From: Pseudomonas vancouverensis
GTDB lineage: Bacteria > Pseudomonadota > Gammaproteobacteria > Pseudomonadales > Pseudomonadaceae
NCBI RefSeq assembly: GCF_004348895.1
Contig: NZ_RRZK01000002.1
Coordinates: 423,911 to 487,910 of the forward strand
DNA length: 64,000 nucleotides
Direction of reading: 5' to 3'
Of this stretch, positions 9,936 through 19,550 are shown one piece after another. A program made the position numbers and the translations under genes. The notes under the pieces are model-generated. The model worked only from the letters and a program-made list of their open reading frames with translations. It ran no database searches and had not been told where the DNA came from. How positions within the stretch are numbered: position 1 is the stretch's first letter; each line of letters begins with the position of its first letter.

Positions 9936-9966
9936 TACATAAGGGCGCATAAGCTTATTACAAGGG
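9936..9966 (-). promoter_or_regulatory. Candidate sigma-32 heat-shock promoter of groES-groEL
   Basis: On the minus strand CCCTTGTAA is followed after 13 bases by CCTTATGTA, which resembles the heat-shock pattern CTTGAA-N13-CCCCATNT with substitutions in the -10 part. No inverted repeat of the CIRCE type is present, as expected for gammaproteobacteria. The 5' leader would be about 130 bases. Confidence 0.5.
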
Positions 9967-10006
9967 CGGCTGACGAAAAATTTTCAGCGCGAGGGTCCAC
10001 AAACGA

Positions 10007-10030
10007 ACACGGCACCCGAAGGTGCCGTGT
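10007..10030 (-). terminator. Terminator downstream of fxsA
   Basis: ACACGGCACC and GGTGCCGTGT form a perfect 10-bp stem with a CGAA tetraloop, 12 bases beyond the fxsA stop. The T-run is weak on either strand. Confidence 0.7.
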
Positions 10031-10041
10031 GCGCAATGGTT

Positions 10042-10518
10042 TTACTTGGTATCGCGATGTTCGAATTCGCCTTCGATCACGGTCGGTTCACGCCCCAGCG
10101 GCTCGCGAGGTGCGGGACCGCCACGGGGTTGCAGGTCATCGGCGAACGCGCGCTGACGCATGGCCTGCTCTTCGGCACGCTGGCGCATTTTATTGGCCAG
10201 CAGACGACGACTGAACGGCAGCAACATGCACACACCGATCACGTCGCTGATGAAACCAGGCAGGATCAACAGACCGCCAGCCAGTGCCAGCATCAGACCT
10301 TCGAGCATGGTCTGCGCAGGCAGTTCGCCACGATTCAGGCTTTCACGGGCACGCAGCGCCGTGGCCAGGCCAGCGACACGCAACACGAACACCCCGAGCA
10401 TCGAGCCGAGAATGATCAGCAGCAGGGCCGGGAAAAACCCGATAGCCCCTGCTACTTTGACGAATACGAACAGCTCCAACACCGGGAACAGCAGAAAGAG
10501 CAACAGAAAAGGGCGCAT
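10042..10518 (-). CDS. fxsA: FxsA family membrane protein
   Basis: A 158-aa inner-membrane protein of the FxsA family, whose overproduction relieves F-plasmid exclusion of phage T7 in E. coli; its normal function is not known. Four hydrophobic segments lie in residues 1-100, including the family motif FPVLELFVFVKV and GLMLALAGGLLILPGFISD. A TTG start at 10533 would add five residues, but GAGGA lies 8 bases before the ATG at 10518, which is preferred. The hydrophilic, Arg-rich C-terminus is cytosolic and variable in the family. It stands alone between groES and hugZ. Confidence 0.9.
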   Translation of the reverse strand: MRPFLLLFLLFPVLELFVFVKVAGAIGFFPALLLIILGSMLGVFVLRVAGLATALRARESLNRGELPAQTMLEGLMLALAGGLLILPGFISDVIGVCMLLPFSRRLLANKMRQRAEEQAMRQRAFADDLQPRGGPAPREPLGREPTVIEGEFEHRDTK

Positions 10519-10585
10519 CAAATGGTTCCTCAACGCAAGAATAGCCTTGCCAGTTCACATTAGATGACGTCGCCGTTTCGTGAAT

Positions 10586-11317
10586 TCAAGCGTCGGCCAC
10601 CTCATTTTTCGGCCAATGGTCGGCGTGAGCCAGAGAAACCAAGGCTTCGCGGACTTGTGTCGGGGTATTACAAGGCGTCGGGAACGGCAGCCAGTGCAGG
10701 CCCTGACCGATGCGCAAGTGCATGCCTTCAGTGTCGATACCGGCCAGTTGCGCCGGAGCGGTTTTCGGCAAGCCGGTGAGTTCGACGTAATGGGCAATGG
10801 CCTTGGCGTGATCGGCGTTCATGTGTTCGACCATGCTCACCTCGGCCTTGCCGGCAAACGGGTTGGCCAGGGTCAGTTCATTGACCCAGTGAATCGCGCC
10901 GAAACCGCCGATGTAACGATGGCGCACAGGCTTGAGCACCCAGAAGTCGAAATCGTGGGCCTTGTGGTAATTCTGCGAATCCGGGAAATAGCGATAGTAG
11001 CGCTCGGCAGCCGCTTCAATGGCGGCTTCGTCCTCGATCTGTTGCGCCTCGGCCAGGTAGGTCAGGCGCCCCACCGCTTGTGCGTCTTCGGCACCGCGCT
11101 CGCCGACGAAGAGCGAGCACTTGGGGTCTTTTTGCAGGTTATGGGTGTGCTGGGCAATGCGGCTGATCAGGATCAGCGGCCGGCCCAGCGCATCCAGGCA
11201 ATAAGGCACCACGGAGCCGAACGGGTAACCCGGCATCGATTTGGAGTGCGTGGAAAGCACGCCACGGTATTCCTTGAGGAGCAGTTCTCGTGCATGCTTG
11301 GCCGTGTTTACGCTCAA
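10586..11317 (-). CDS. hugZ: HugZ-family haem utilisation protein, TTG start
   Basis: A 243-aa protein of the HugZ family, split-barrel proteins that bind and in some cases oxidatively open haem. The N-terminal FMN-binding-like split barrel (about 1-150) includes STHSKSMPGYPFGSVVPY, and a DUF2470-type C-terminal domain follows (about 165-240, VEHMNADHAKAIAHY). The start is most likely TTG at 11317: AAGGAG stands 8 bases before it and it gives the usual N-terminus (SVNTAKHARELLL); the ATG at 11407 has no good RBS and adds unrelated residues. It is monocistronic. No iron-responsive box was recognised in front of it. Confidence 0.88.
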   Translation of the reverse strand: MSVNTAKHARELLLKEYRGVLSTHSKSMPGYPFGSVVPYCLDALGRPLILISRIAQHTHNLQKDPKCSLFVGERGAEDAQAVGRLTYLAEAQQIEDEAAIEAAAERYYRYFPDSQNYHKAHDFDFWVLKPVRHRYIGGFGAIHWVNELTLANPFAGKAEVSMVEHMNADHAKAIAHYVELTGLPKTAPAQLAGIDTEGMHLRIGQGLHWLPFPTPCNTPTQVREALVSLAHADHWPKNEVADA

Positions 11318-11479
11318 TTTATGACTCCTTAAATAGAATCCGTCAGAAAAACGGACGGCCTGCTGGTGAAAGTTCCAGCGCGCCATCGGGGAAATTCTCA
11401 TGTGCAACCGGCCACGTCAGGTGCAGATCGAGAGGCTCTCTGCAAGGAAACCACTCAGACCTGCTACCGGGGCATGCGA

Positions 11480-12238
11480 ATGCAACTCACTGACAAAGTA
11501 ATCATTATCACTGGCGGTTGCCAGGGTTTAGGCCGCTCCATGGCCGAGTATTTCGCCGGCAAAGGCGCGAAGCTCGCTCTGATTGATCTCAATCAGGAAA
11601 AGCTCGACGCCGCCGTCGCGGCCTGCAAGGCACAAGGCGTCGAAGCCCGCGCCTACCTGTGCAACGTCGCCAACGAAGAGCAGGTCACCCATATGGTCGC
11701 CCAGGTCGCTGAAGACTTCGGCGCGATCCATGGTCTGATCAACAACGCCGGTATCCTGCGCGACGGCCTTCTGCTCAAGGTCAAGGACGGCGAAATGACC
11801 AAGATGAGCCTGGCGCAGTGGCAGGCAGTGATCGACGTCAACCTGACCGGCGTGTTCCTGTGCACCCGTGAAGTGGCGGCGAAAATGGTCGAGCTGAAAA
11901 ACAGCGGCGCGATCATCAATATCTCGTCGATTTCTCGCGCGGGCAACGTCGGTCAGACCAACTACTCCGCGGCCAAAGCCGGTGTTGCAGCCGCGACCGT
12001 GACCTGGGCCAAGGAACTGGCGCGCTACGGCATTCGTGTCGCCGGCATTGCACCGGGCTTCATCGAAACCGAAATGACCTTGGGCATGAAGCCTGAAGCG
12101 CTGGAGAAAATGACCTCGGGCATTCCACTCAAGCGCATGGGCAAGCCGGAAGAGATCGCACATTCGGCGGCTTACATCTTCGAGAACGACTACTACACCG
12201 GTCGGATTCTGGAAATGGATGGCGGGTTGCGGATCTAA
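11480..12238 (+). CDS. SDR-family oxidoreductase, FabG-like
   Basis: A 252-aa short-chain dehydrogenase. Visible: the cofactor motif [12 protein letters not shown] (TGxxxGxG, about 11-21), NNAG (about 89-92), the catalytic serine in [11 protein letters not shown], and the YSAAK catalytic Tyr-x-x-x-Lys. D36 after the second strand (LALIDLNQ) favours NAD over NADP. It is close to 3-oxoacyl-ACP reductases, but the acidic residue suggests a catabolic or unassigned hydroxyacyl substrate. The start is either ATG 11480 or ATG 11474; neither has a strong RBS. Confidence 0.87.
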   Translation: MQLTDKVIIITGGCQGLGRSMAEYFAGKGAKLALIDLNQEKLDAAVAACKAQGVEARAYLCNVANEEQVTHMVAQVAEDFGAIHGLINNAGILRDGLLLKVKDGEMTKMSLAQWQAVIDVNLTGVFLCTREVAAKMVELKNSGAIINISSISRAGNVGQTNYSAAKAGVAAATVTWAKELARYGIRVAGIAPGFIETEMTLGMKPEALEKMTSGIPLKRMGKPEEIAHSAAYIFENDYYTGRILEMDGGLRI

Positions 12239-12254
12239 CGCTCGGCACAAAACA

Positions 12255-12280
12255 CTGTGGGAACGAGCTCGCTCCCACAG
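12255..12280. repeat. REP-type palindrome between convergent genes
   Basis: CTGTGGGA and TCCCACAG flank a CGAGCTCG core in the 65-base gap between the SDR gene and apbC. It may act as a transcription stop for both. Confidence 0.7.
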
Positions 12281-12303
12281 GTTTCAGCGTCAGCTGATGG
12301 ACA

Positions 12304-13398
12304 TCAATCGTCGCTGATGCTGATGTTCGGCATCGCCGGCGTCAGCGCTTCCTGCAACACGATCCGCGCACCGACGTGGCGCGCCAGTTCCTGGTAAACC
12401 ATCGCGACCGGGCTGTCGGGCTCGGCGATCACCGTTGGCTTGCCGCCATCGGCCTGCTCGCGGATTGCCATCGACAACGGCAGCGAAGCCAGCAGCTCGA
12501 CGCCGTACTGGCTGGCCAGTTTCACGCCGCCACCCTCACCGAACAGATGCTCCGCATGCCCGCAATTGGAGCAGATGTGCACGGCCATGTTTTCCACCAC
12601 ACCCAGCACCGGAATGTTGACCTTGCGGAACATCTCGACGCCCTTGCGCGCATCCAGCAACGCCAGGTCCTGCGGGGTAGTGACTATCACCGCACCGGCC
12701 ACCGGCACTTTCTGCGCCAGGGTCAGTTGAATGTCACCGGTGCCAGGCGGCATGTCGATGACCAGATAGTCCAGGTCGCCCCACGCCGTTTGCGTGACCA
12801 GTTGCAGCAAGGCGCCGGAGACCATCGGGCCACGCCAGACCATCGGCGTGTTGTCGTCGGTCAGAAAGGCCATCGACATCACTTCGACGCCATGGGACTT
12901 GAGCGGCACGAACCATTTCTGGTCCTTGACCTCGGGGCGGGTGCGTTCGGGAATGCCGAACATGATGCCCTGGCTCGGACCGTAGATGTCCGCATCGAGA
13001 ATCCCGACCTTGGCACCTTCACGGGCCAGCGCCAGCGCCAGGTTCGCAGCCGTGGTCGACTTGCCCACACCGCCCTTGCCGGAGGCCACGGCTACCACGT
13101 TTTTCACGTTGGCCAGTCCCGGAACCTGGGCCTGCGCCTTGTGCGCGGCGATCAGGCAATTGATCTCGACACGGGCAGCGGTCACGCCATCCAGGCCTTC
13201 GATGGCCATTTGCAACATCTGCGACCAGCCACTCTTGAACAGGCCGGCAGCGTAACCCAGCTCCAGCTGGACGCTGACGTTGCCGCCCTGGATGTCGATG
13301 TTGCGCACGCACCCGGCGCTGACCGGGTCCTGGTTCAGATAAGGGTCGGTGTATTGGCGAAGGACGGCTTCCACCGCTGCGCGATTGACGGCGCTCAT
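12304..13398 (-). CDS. apbC: Iron-sulfur cluster carrier ApbC/Mrp
   Basis: A cytosolic P-loop NTPase of 364 aa that binds [4Fe-4S] clusters and passes them to target apoproteins. It has an N-terminal DUF59/MIP18-like domain (about 1-90), then the deviant Walker A GKGGVGKST (about 105), the MRP signature around DADIYGPSQ, and near the C-terminus a CSNCGH motif whose CxxC bridges a cluster in the dimer. The ATG at 13398 is preceded by GGAG at 6 bases; a TTG start two codons upstream is less likely. It is divergent from metG, as in other pseudomonads. Confidence 0.95.
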   Translation of the reverse strand: MSAVNRAAVEAVLRQYTDPYLNQDPVSAGCVRNIDIQGGNVSVQLELGYAAGLFKSGWSQMLQMAIEGLDGVTAARVEINCLIAAHKAQAQVPGLANVKNVVAVASGKGGVGKSTTAANLALALAREGAKVGILDADIYGPSQGIMFGIPERTRPEVKDQKWFVPLKSHGVEVMSMAFLTDDNTPMVWRGPMVSGALLQLVTQTAWGDLDYLVIDMPPGTGDIQLTLAQKVPVAGAVIVTTPQDLALLDARKGVEMFRKVNIPVLGVVENMAVHICSNCGHAEHLFGEGGGVKLASQYGVELLASLPLSMAIREQADGGKPTVIAEPDSPVAMVYQELARHVGARIVLQEALTPAMPNISISDD

Positions 13399-13584
13399 GG
13401 GCAACTCCGAAAACAGGACTTTGAAGAGATGGTGAGTATCGTACCTGTTCTGATCAGCGGACGGGGTGCCGAAAACACCTCAAACCTGCAGGTCGCTCAT
13501 CCGCTGAAACAGGCACACGGGGTGAAAAATATGCGCCGGCGCTTTATAGTGGCCGACCTCCGTCTCATCAAGTAGCCGAGCCCC

Positions 13585-15636
13585 ATGTCCGAGCCACGCA
13601 AGATCCTCGTCACCAGCGCCCTGCCCTATGCCAATGGTTCGATTCACCTCGGCCATATGCTGGAGTACATCCAGACCGATATGTGGGTGCGCTTCCAGAA
13701 GCACCGCGGCAACCAATGCATCTATGTCTGCGCCGACGACGCCCACGGTTCGGCCATCATGCTGCGCGCGGAAAAGGAAGGCATCACCCCGGAACAACTG
13801 ATCGCCAACGTCCAGGCTGAACACAGCGCCGACTTTGCCGACTTCCTGGTCGATTTCGACAACTTCCACTCCACTCACGCCGAAGAAAACCGTGAGCTGT
13901 CGAGCCAGATCTACCTGAAGCTGCGTGACGCCGGGCACATCGCCACGCGTTCGATCACCCAGTATTTCGACCCGGAAAAGAAAATGTTCCTGGCCGACCG
14001 CTTCATCAAGGGCACCTGCCCGAAATGCGGCACCGAAGACCAGTACGGCGACAACTGCGAAAAATGCGGCGCGACCTATGCACCGACCGACCTGAAAGAC
14101 CCGAAATCGGCGATTTCCGGCGCAACGCCCGTGCTCAAGGACTCCCAGCACTTCTTCTTCAAGCTGCCAGACTTCCAGCAGATGCTGCAGACCTGGACCC
14201 GCAGCGGCACCCTGCAGGACGCGGTGGCCAACAAGATCGCCGAGTGGCTGGATGCCGGCCTGCAACAGTGGGACATCTCCCGCGATGCGCCGTACTTCGG
14301 TTTCGAGATCCCGGGCGAGCCAGGCAAGTACTTCTATGTGTGGCTGGACGCGCCGATCGGCTACATGGCCAGCTTCAAGAACCTGTGCAACCGCACGCCG
14401 GAACTGGACTTCGACGCGTTCTGGGGCAAGGACTCCACCGCCGAGCTGTACCACTTCATCGGCAAGGACATCGTCAATTTCCATGCGCTGTTCTGGCCAG
14501 CAATGCTCGAAGGCGCGGGCTACCGCAAGCCGACCGGGATCAACGTGCACGGCTACCTGACCGTCAACGGTCAGAAAATGTCCAAGTCCCGCGGCACCTT
14601 CATCAAGGCCCGTACTTACCTGGATCACCTGTCGCCGGAATACCTGCGCTACTACTACGCGTCCAAACTGGGCCGTGGCGTCGACGACCTCGACCTGAAC
14701 CTCGAAGACTTCGTGCAGAAGGTCAACTCCGACCTGGTCGGCAAGGTCGTCAACATCGCCAGCCGTTGTGCCGGCTTCATCCACAAAGGCAATGCCGGCG
14801 TGATGGTCGACACCAACGCCGCGCCTGAACTGACTGAAGCTTTCCTCGCCGCTGCACCAGGCATTGCCGACGCCTATGAAGCCCGCGACTTCGCCCGCGC
14901 CATGCGCGAGATCATGGGCCTGGCCGACCGCGCCAACGCCTGGATCGCCGACAAGGCACCGTGGTCGTTGAACAAACAGGAAGGCAAGCAGGATGAAGTC
15001 CAGGCCATCTGCGCCACCGGCGTCAACCTGTTCCGCCAGCTGGTGATCTTCCTCAAGCCGGTCCTGCCGTTGCTGGCCGCCGATGCCGAGGCCTTCCTGA
15101 ACGTCGCGCCGCTGACCTGGAACGACCACAGGACGCTGCTGGCCAACCATCAGCTGAACGAGTTCAAGGCCCTGATGACGCGCATCGACCCAGTCAAGGT
15201 GCAAGCCATGACCGACGCCTCGAAAGAGGACCTGACCGCCAGCCAGACCGACACCGGCGAAAGCGCACCTGCCGGCAACGGCGAACTGGCCAAGGACCCG
15301 CTGTCCCCGGAAATCGAGTTCGACACCTTTGCCGCCGTCGACCTGCGCGTGGCCCTGATCGTCAAGGCCGAACACGTCGAAGGTGCAGACAAGCTGCTGC
15401 GCCTGACCCTGGACATCGGTGACGAGACGCGCAACGTGTTCTCCGGGATCAAGAGCGCCTACCCGGACCCGTCCAAGCTCGATGGCCGCCTGACCATGAT
15501 GATTGCCAACCTCAAGCCACGGAAAATGAAGTTCGGCATCTCCGAAGGCATGGTGATGGCCGCCGGTCCTGGCGGTGAAGAGATCTACCTGCTCAGCCCT
15601 GACAGCGGCGCCAAGCCGGGTCAACGGATCAAGTAA
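13585..15636 (+). CDS. metG: Methionyl-tRNA synthetase
   Basis: A 683-aa class I aminoacyl-tRNA synthetase that charges tRNA-Met and initiator tRNA. The HIGH motif reads HLGH (about residue 21), the zinc-binding knuckles are CPKCG and CEKCG (about 145-165), and KMSKS is at about 332-336. A C-terminal Trbp111-type tRNA-binding domain (about 575-683, beginning [15 protein letters not shown]) is joined by an acidic linker. Full length for the proteobacterial type. A terminator follows. Confidence 0.98.
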   Translation: MSEPRKILVTSALPYANGSIHLGHMLEYIQTDMWVRFQKHRGNQCIYVCADDAHGSAIMLRAEKEGITPEQLIANVQAEHSADFADFLVDFDNFHSTHAEENRELSSQIYLKLRDAGHIATRSITQYFDPEKKMFLADRFIKGTCPKCGTEDQYGDNCEKCGATYAPTDLKDPKSAISGATPVLKDSQHFFFKLPDFQQMLQTWTRSGTLQDAVANKIAEWLDAGLQQWDISRDAPYFGFEIPGEPGKYFYVWLDAPIGYMASFKNLCNRTPELDFDAFWGKDSTAELYHFIGKDIVNFHALFWPAMLEGAGYRKPTGINVHGYLTVNGQKMSKSRGTFIKARTYLDHLSPEYLRYYYASKLGRGVDDLDLNLEDFVQKVNSDLVGKVVNIASRCAGFIHKGNAGVMVDTNAAPELTEAFLAAAPGIADAYEARDFARAMREIMGLADRANAWIADKAPWSLNKQEGKQDEVQAICATGVNLFRQLVIFLKPVLPLLAADAEAFLNVAPLTWNDHRTLLANHQLNEFKALMTRIDPVKVQAMTDASKEDLTASQTDTGESAPAGNGELAKDPLSPEIEFDTFAAVDLRVALIVKAEHVEGADKLLRLTLDIGDETRNVFSGIKSAYPDPSKLDGRLTMMIANLKPRKMKFGISEGMVMAAGPGGEEIYLLSPDSGAKPGQRIK

Positions 15637-15651
15637 GGTCCGCGGCAAATC

Positions 15652-15688
15652 AATCCCACAGTCGGGCCTGGCGCGACTGTGGGATTTT
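15652..15688 (+). terminator. Terminator after metG
   Basis: AATCCCACAGTCG and CGACTGTGGGATT form a 13-bp perfect stem, followed by TTTT. It separates metG from the rnf-like operon. Confidence 0.85.
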
Positions 15689-15781
15689 CATTTCTGGCCC
15701 ACTCCTCGCCATTGCCGGATAATGCCTAAGCTTTTCTGAACCTCTTCTGCAGGCGAACATACCTGCATCATCGGCACGACC

Positions 15782-16351
15782 ATGACTGAAATCCTGCTCA
15801 CGCTCTTCAGCGCCGCCCTGATCAACAATGTCGTGTTGCACTGGCCACTGGGCGTCGATCCACTGCTGGGCAGCGAGCGCCGTCAAGTGCATGCCCTGGG
15901 CATCGCTACCACGTGCCTGACGCTGCTGGTGGGTGGGTGTGGCTACGGGATCTTCCAATGGGTTCTGCTGCCGCTGGACGTGACGGCCCTAAGCCTGTTT
16001 GTGTTCCTGCCGTTGAGCGTGTTGCTGATCAAACCGTTGCTGAAATTGCTGACCAGGGTATTTCCAACACTGTCGTTCGACGGTCTCTGGCCGCTGTTGC
16101 TGGGCAATGCGGGCGTACTCGGCGTGGCACTGCTCAATGCTCAAGAGGACAAAGGCCTCTTTCACGCCATCGCCATGAGCCTCGGTGCCGGGCTGGGTTT
16201 CTGGCTGGTGCTGAGCCTGTTCAGCGACCTGCGCCAACGCACCGTCGATAACGATGTTCCCCTGCCATTTCGCGGCTTGCCGATCGATCTGATCGGCGCC
16301 GGCCTGATTGCAGTGGCTTTTCTCGGATTCAGTGGACTGATCAAAACATGA
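15782..16351 (+). CDS. rnfA: RnfA/RsxA-like membrane subunit lacking the cluster cysteines
   Basis: A 189-aa protein with six predicted TM helices, homologous to RnfA/NqrE. In the canonical complex RnfA and RnfE together hold a [2Fe-2S] cluster inside the membrane through paired cysteines in LGxCPF and NCAVLG. Here the first site reads LGVDPLLG (D26 in place of Cys) and the second GNAGVLG (A110 in place of Cys), while flanking motifs ([16 protein letters not shown]) are kept. So the fold is conserved but the usual ligands are gone. It overlaps rnfB by 4 bases and leads the rnfABDGE-like operon after metG. Confidence 0.85.
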   Translation: MTEILLTLFSAALINNVVLHWPLGVDPLLGSERRQVHALGIATTCLTLLVGGCGYGIFQWVLLPLDVTALSLFVFLPLSVLLIKPLLKLLTRVFPTLSFDGLWPLLLGNAGVLGVALLNAQEDKGLFHAIAMSLGAGLGFWLVLSLFSDLRQRTVDNDVPLPFRGLPIDLIGAGLIAVAFLGFSGLIKT

Positions 16352-17367
16352 GTCTGATTCAACGCATCGATGCCCTCCTGCCGCAGACCCAATGTGGCAA
16401 ATGTGGCCACCCCGGATGCAAACCGTACGCAGAAGGTATCGCCCAAGGCGAACCGATCAACAAATGCCCGCCGGGCGGCAATGAAACCATCGCGGCCCTG
16501 GCCGAACTGCTGAAAGTGCCCGTACTGGAACTGGACATCAGTCGCGGCTCGGCGCCCGCGCAGATTGCCTACATTCGCGAGGCCGAATGCATCGGCTGCA
16601 CCAAATGCATCCAGGCTTGCCCGGTGGATGCCATTGTCGGCGCGGCAAAACTGATGCACACGGTGATCATCGACGAATGCACCGGCTGTGATCTGTGCGT
16701 GGCGCCGTGCCCCGTGGACTGCATTGAAATGCATCCTTTACCGCTCGATAGCGTGCTGCCCGTCGTCGGCGGACTGGCTTTCACCGCCGAGGCGCAGCAG
16801 GCCCGGACCACCAAACGCAATCATGCACGGCGTCGTTTTGAATCTCGCAATGCACGCCTGCTGCGCGAGGAGCAACAAAAACAGGCCGAACGCCTGGCCC
16901 GCCAACAGCGTGCGGCGCAACCTGCCGAATCGGTGCTCGACCCTGTGCAAGCCGCCCTCGAACGTGTGCGCGCACAGAAGCTTGCCAATGCCGATGCAGC
17001 CTTGAAAAAAGCCAAGATCGACGTAGCGATGAGCCGTGCGCAGTTGCATAAATCGCTAAAGGCCTTCGGCCATCCGCCGACCTTCGAACAGCAATCGCAA
17101 CTGATCGTTCTGCAGCAACAATATGAAGCGGCCGAACAAACGCTGGCGCAACTGGAAAGCTCCACCCCGCCCGCTCCTGCGCCCAAGCCATCGGTGGCCG
17201 CACCCGCAGCGGACGCTGATTTGAAACGAGCGAAGATTCAGCTGGCGATGCGCCGTGCCGAACTGAAGAAGGCCCAGGCCAGCGACGCTCCTGCAGAACA
17301 GATTGAAACCCTGGAGCGCGCGGTCAGCGAAGCCGAGCGCCTGGTGGATGCCCATGCCGCCCCTTGA
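16348..17367 (+). CDS. rnfB: RnfB-like ferredoxin subunit with RnfC-like tail and no membrane anchor
   Basis: A 339-aa iron-sulfur protein. Residues 1-45 carry the RnfB-type cluster motif (C16, C19, C24, C40); residues 81-121 carry two complete [4Fe-4S] ferredoxin sites (C81/84/87/91 and C111/114/117/121). Two features are unusual. First, canonical RnfB starts with a TM anchor of about 25 residues; here the protein begins directly at the Fe-S domain ([14 protein letters not shown]). Second, residues about 150-339 form a long Ala/Lys/Arg/Gln-rich, probably helical extension with pieces such as [21 protein letters not shown] and two copies of a KxAKIxxAMxRAxL pattern, resembling the C-terminal tail of RnfC rather than RnfB. 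Starts at the ATGA overlap with rnfA. Confidence 0.85.
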   Translation: MSLIQRIDALLPQTQCGKCGHPGCKPYAEGIAQGEPINKCPPGGNETIAALAELLKVPVLELDISRGSAPAQIAYIREAECIGCTKCIQACPVDAIVGAAKLMHTVIIDECTGCDLCVAPCPVDCIEMHPLPLDSVLPVVGGLAFTAEAQQARTTKRNHARRRFESRNARLLREEQQKQAERLARQQRAAQPAESVLDPVQAALERVRAQKLANADAALKKAKIDVAMSRAQLHKSLKAFGHPPTFEQQSQLIVLQQQYEAAEQTLAQLESSTPPAPAPKPSVAAPAADADLKRAKIQLAMRRAELKKAQASDAPAEQIETLERAVSEAERLVDAHAAP

Positions 17368-18340
17368 ACCGGTTGATGATCGCCTGCAGCAAGCCATGAA
17401 GTGGGTGCTGCTGGCGCTTCTGCCCGGCGTGTTCGTCGCCTTCTGGTTTTACGGCTGGGGCGTACTGATCAACCTGATACTGACGGCACTGTCGGCACTG
17501 GCGGCTGAAGCAGCCGTTTTGCAGTTGCGCAGACGGCCGCTGATGCCGACCTTGAGTGACGGCAGTGCGCTGGTCAGTGCCACGTTGCTGGCCCTGGCGC
17601 TGCCGGCGTACTGTCCCTGGTGGTTGCCGATCAGCGCTGCCGCGTCCGCCATGCTGTTTGGCAAGCACCTGTACGGTGGCGTAGGCAACAACCCGTTCAA
17701 CCCGGCCATGCTCGGCTTCGCTCTGGTGATGGTGACCTTTCCACAACCCATGACCCATTGGCCTTCGCCCCATGGCGTGGATTTGCTCAGTGGTTTGCAG
17801 CAAGTGTTCGGTTTCGGCAAGCTCCCGGATGCCTGGGCACAGGCCACGGCGCTGGACAGCCTGCGGATCAACAAAAGCCTGACCATGGATGAATTGTTTG
17901 CCAGTAACCCGGCGTTCGGACACTTCGGCGGCCGCGGTGCGGAATGGCTCAACCTGGCGTTCCTCGCCGGTGGCGCCCTGTTACTGCACCGACGGGTGAT
18001 CAGTTGGCACGCACCGCTCGGCATGCTCGCCAGCCTGTTCATCATCAGCCTGCTGTGCTGGAACGGCTCGGGCTCCGACTCACACGGTTCGCCGGTGTTT
18101 CATCTGCTCACCGGCGCGACCCTGCTGGGAGCGTTTTTCATCATCACCGAGCCAGTGTCCGGTGCTAAAAGCCCGGGCGCCCGGTTGTTGTTCGGTGCGG
18201 GGGTCGGCGTCCTGACCTATCTGATACGCACCTGGGGCGGATACCCCGATGGTTTGGCCTTTGCCGTCCTGCTGATGAACTTATGCGTACCGGCCCTGGA
18301 GCGCTTCATCCTGGCCAGACAGAACCGGACGGTCCCATGA
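17354..18340 (+). CDS. rnfD: RnfD-like flavin-binding membrane subunit
   Basis: A 328-aa NqrB/RnfD-family membrane protein with about nine to ten hydrophobic segments. The family glycine-asparagine motif [14 protein letters not shown] is present (about 108-121). The covalent FMN attachment site, usually DGxSGATxL, reads DAWAQATAL with T165 retained, so flavinylation by an ApbE enzyme remains possible. In-frame ATGs at 17348 and 17354 both lie within the end of rnfB; no strong RBS separates them, suggesting coupling. In full Rnf complexes this gene follows rnfC, which is absent here. Confidence 0.85.
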   Translation: MPPLEPVDDRLQQAMKWVLLALLPGVFVAFWFYGWGVLINLILTALSALAAEAAVLQLRRRPLMPTLSDGSALVSATLLALALPAYCPWWLPISAAASAMLFGKHLYGGVGNNPFNPAMLGFALVMVTFPQPMTHWPSPHGVDLLSGLQQVFGFGKLPDAWAQATALDSLRINKSLTMDELFASNPAFGHFGGRGAEWLNLAFLAGGALLLHRRVISWHAPLGMLASLFIISLLCWNGSGSDSHGSPVFHLLTGATLLGAFFIITEPVSGAKSPGARLLFGAGVGVLTYLIRTWGGYPDGLAFAVLLMNLCVPALERFILARQNRTVP

Positions 18341-18948
18341 ACCGTGCAGCAAGCACAGCGATCGTCGCACTACTGGCCATCGTCGGGATTGGCGCTACGT
18401 ATCTGCTACAGCGCAGCAGCGCGCCGCATTTTGCGGCCGAGCAACGCCTGATCGACAGTCGTCAGTACCTGGATGTTCTCCCGCCAGAACGCTACGACAA
18501 TCAGCCGCTTGAACAGCCTCTTCCCCTTGAAAACAGTAAACTGGCAAACAGCACGTTGCTCACCGCTTACCTGGCAACCAAAGCCGGACATCCTGCCGCC
18601 GTGCTACTGCGCAGCCAGACAACTGGCTACGCCGGCCCTCTTGAGCTGTTGATTGCCATCGACGTCAACGGCCGACTGCTGGGCGTCAAAACGCTTAAGC
18701 AAACGGAAACACCCGGGCTCGGGGCTCGCATCGCCGACTGGCCGAACACCTGGCTGCAGGCATTTTCCGGCAAGTCCCGGAACGAACCCGATGACAGCGG
18801 CTGGGCGCTAAAGAAGGATCAGGGACAGTTCGATCAGATTGCCGGCGCAACGATCACCTCGAGAGCAGTGATCAACGCCGTACATGACGCATTGCGTTAC
18901 TTCGACGAACACCGCCAACAACTGTTTGGGAGTTCAACCGGTGAGTAG
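18337..18948 (+). CDS. rnfG: RnfG-like flavin-binding subunit
   Basis: A 203-aa protein with one N-terminal TM helix (about 5-24) and a periplasmic FMN-binding domain. The flavin attachment motif is intact: DQIAGATITS (T172), together with the upstream ETPGLGARI typical of RnfG/NqrC. The family normally carries FMN on this threonine and passes electrons between the membrane subunits. The ATG overlaps the rnfD stop by 4 bases (ATGA). Confidence 0.88.
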   Translation: MNRAASTAIVALLAIVGIGATYLLQRSSAPHFAAEQRLIDSRQYLDVLPPERYDNQPLEQPLPLENSKLANSTLLTAYLATKAGHPAAVLLRSQTTGYAGPLELLIAIDVNGRLLGVKTLKQTETPGLGARIADWPNTWLQAFSGKSRNEPDDSGWALKKDQGQFDQIAGATITSRAVINAVHDALRYFDEHRQQLFGSSTGE

Positions 18949-19525
18949 ATCATTCACGCTCCTCAACTCACTGATGTTGACACCACTGCTGGGCGCCACG
19001 GGTTCGCTGGTGACGGCCCTGGGACTTTGGCTGATGTTCACCGTGGTAACCTGCGCCTTTGGTCTGTGCATGGGCTTTTTACGCTCGCGATTGGCACCTG
19101 CCACTCATCTGTTGGCAGCCATCTTCATCGCGGCAACACTGACCAGTTGCGTGCAACTCCTGCTTCAGGCCTGGTCATTGCCATGGCAGCAACAGCTGGG
19201 GATCTATGCCGCATTGATTGCCTTGCAATGCCTCGTGCTTGAACACGGCGGTTTCTTTCAAACCACCTGGCCCGAGCGCCTACGCCTGACCGGCGTGTTG
19301 GGTGCCTTGATGATGACACTGGGCGTGCTGCGCGAAATCATTGGCGGCGGCACACTGGGCAGCCACCTGACCTGGCTGTTCGCTAACGCGTCACCCGATT
19401 GGCACGGTTGGATACTGTTGACGGACGGCGGCTTGCGCCTGGTGACGCTGCTCCCAGGCGGGTTCATTCTGCTGGGGCTGTTGATTGCTGCCTGGCAGGC
19501 CTGGCGTTCAACACCTTCACATTGA
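18941..19525 (+). CDS. rnfE: RnfE-like membrane subunit with one of two cluster cysteines lost
   Basis: A 194-aa membrane protein of about six helices, homologous to RnfE/NqrD (LREIIGGGTLG and LLPGGFILLGLLIA are typical). The first cluster motif LGLCPLL reads LMLTPLL (T14 for Cys); the second keeps its cysteine (LQCLVL, C97). Taken with rnfA, three of the four expected ligands of the membrane [2Fe-2S] cluster are missing. The start is taken as GTG 18941, which has GGGAG 8 bases upstream and overlaps the rnfG stop; an ATG at 18884 would add residues not found in the family. Confidence 0.8.
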   Translation: MSRSFTLLNSLMLTPLLGATGSLVTALGLWLMFTVVTCAFGLCMGFLRSRLAPATHLLAAIFIAATLTSCVQLLLQAWSLPWQQQLGIYAALIALQCLVLEHGGFFQTTWPERLRLTGVLGALMMTLGVLREIIGGGTLGSHLTWLFANASPDWHGWILLTDGGLRLVTLLPGGFILLGLLIAAWQAWRSTPSH

Positions 19526-19550
19526 TTGCATCCGAGGAAAGACCTCTTAC

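Noticed and set aside
9794..9965. CIRCE-type HrcA operator before groES
   Set aside because: No 9-9-9 inverted repeat is present; the heat-shock sigma-like promoter is the only candidate signal.
13480..15648. 722-codon open frame antisense to metG
   Set aside because: It mirrors the high-GC metG codons on the opposite strand, has low-complexity composition and no RBS; metG is unmistakable. The same applies to long antisense frames opposite groEL (7936-9480), glpK (36739-38349), glpD and thrC.
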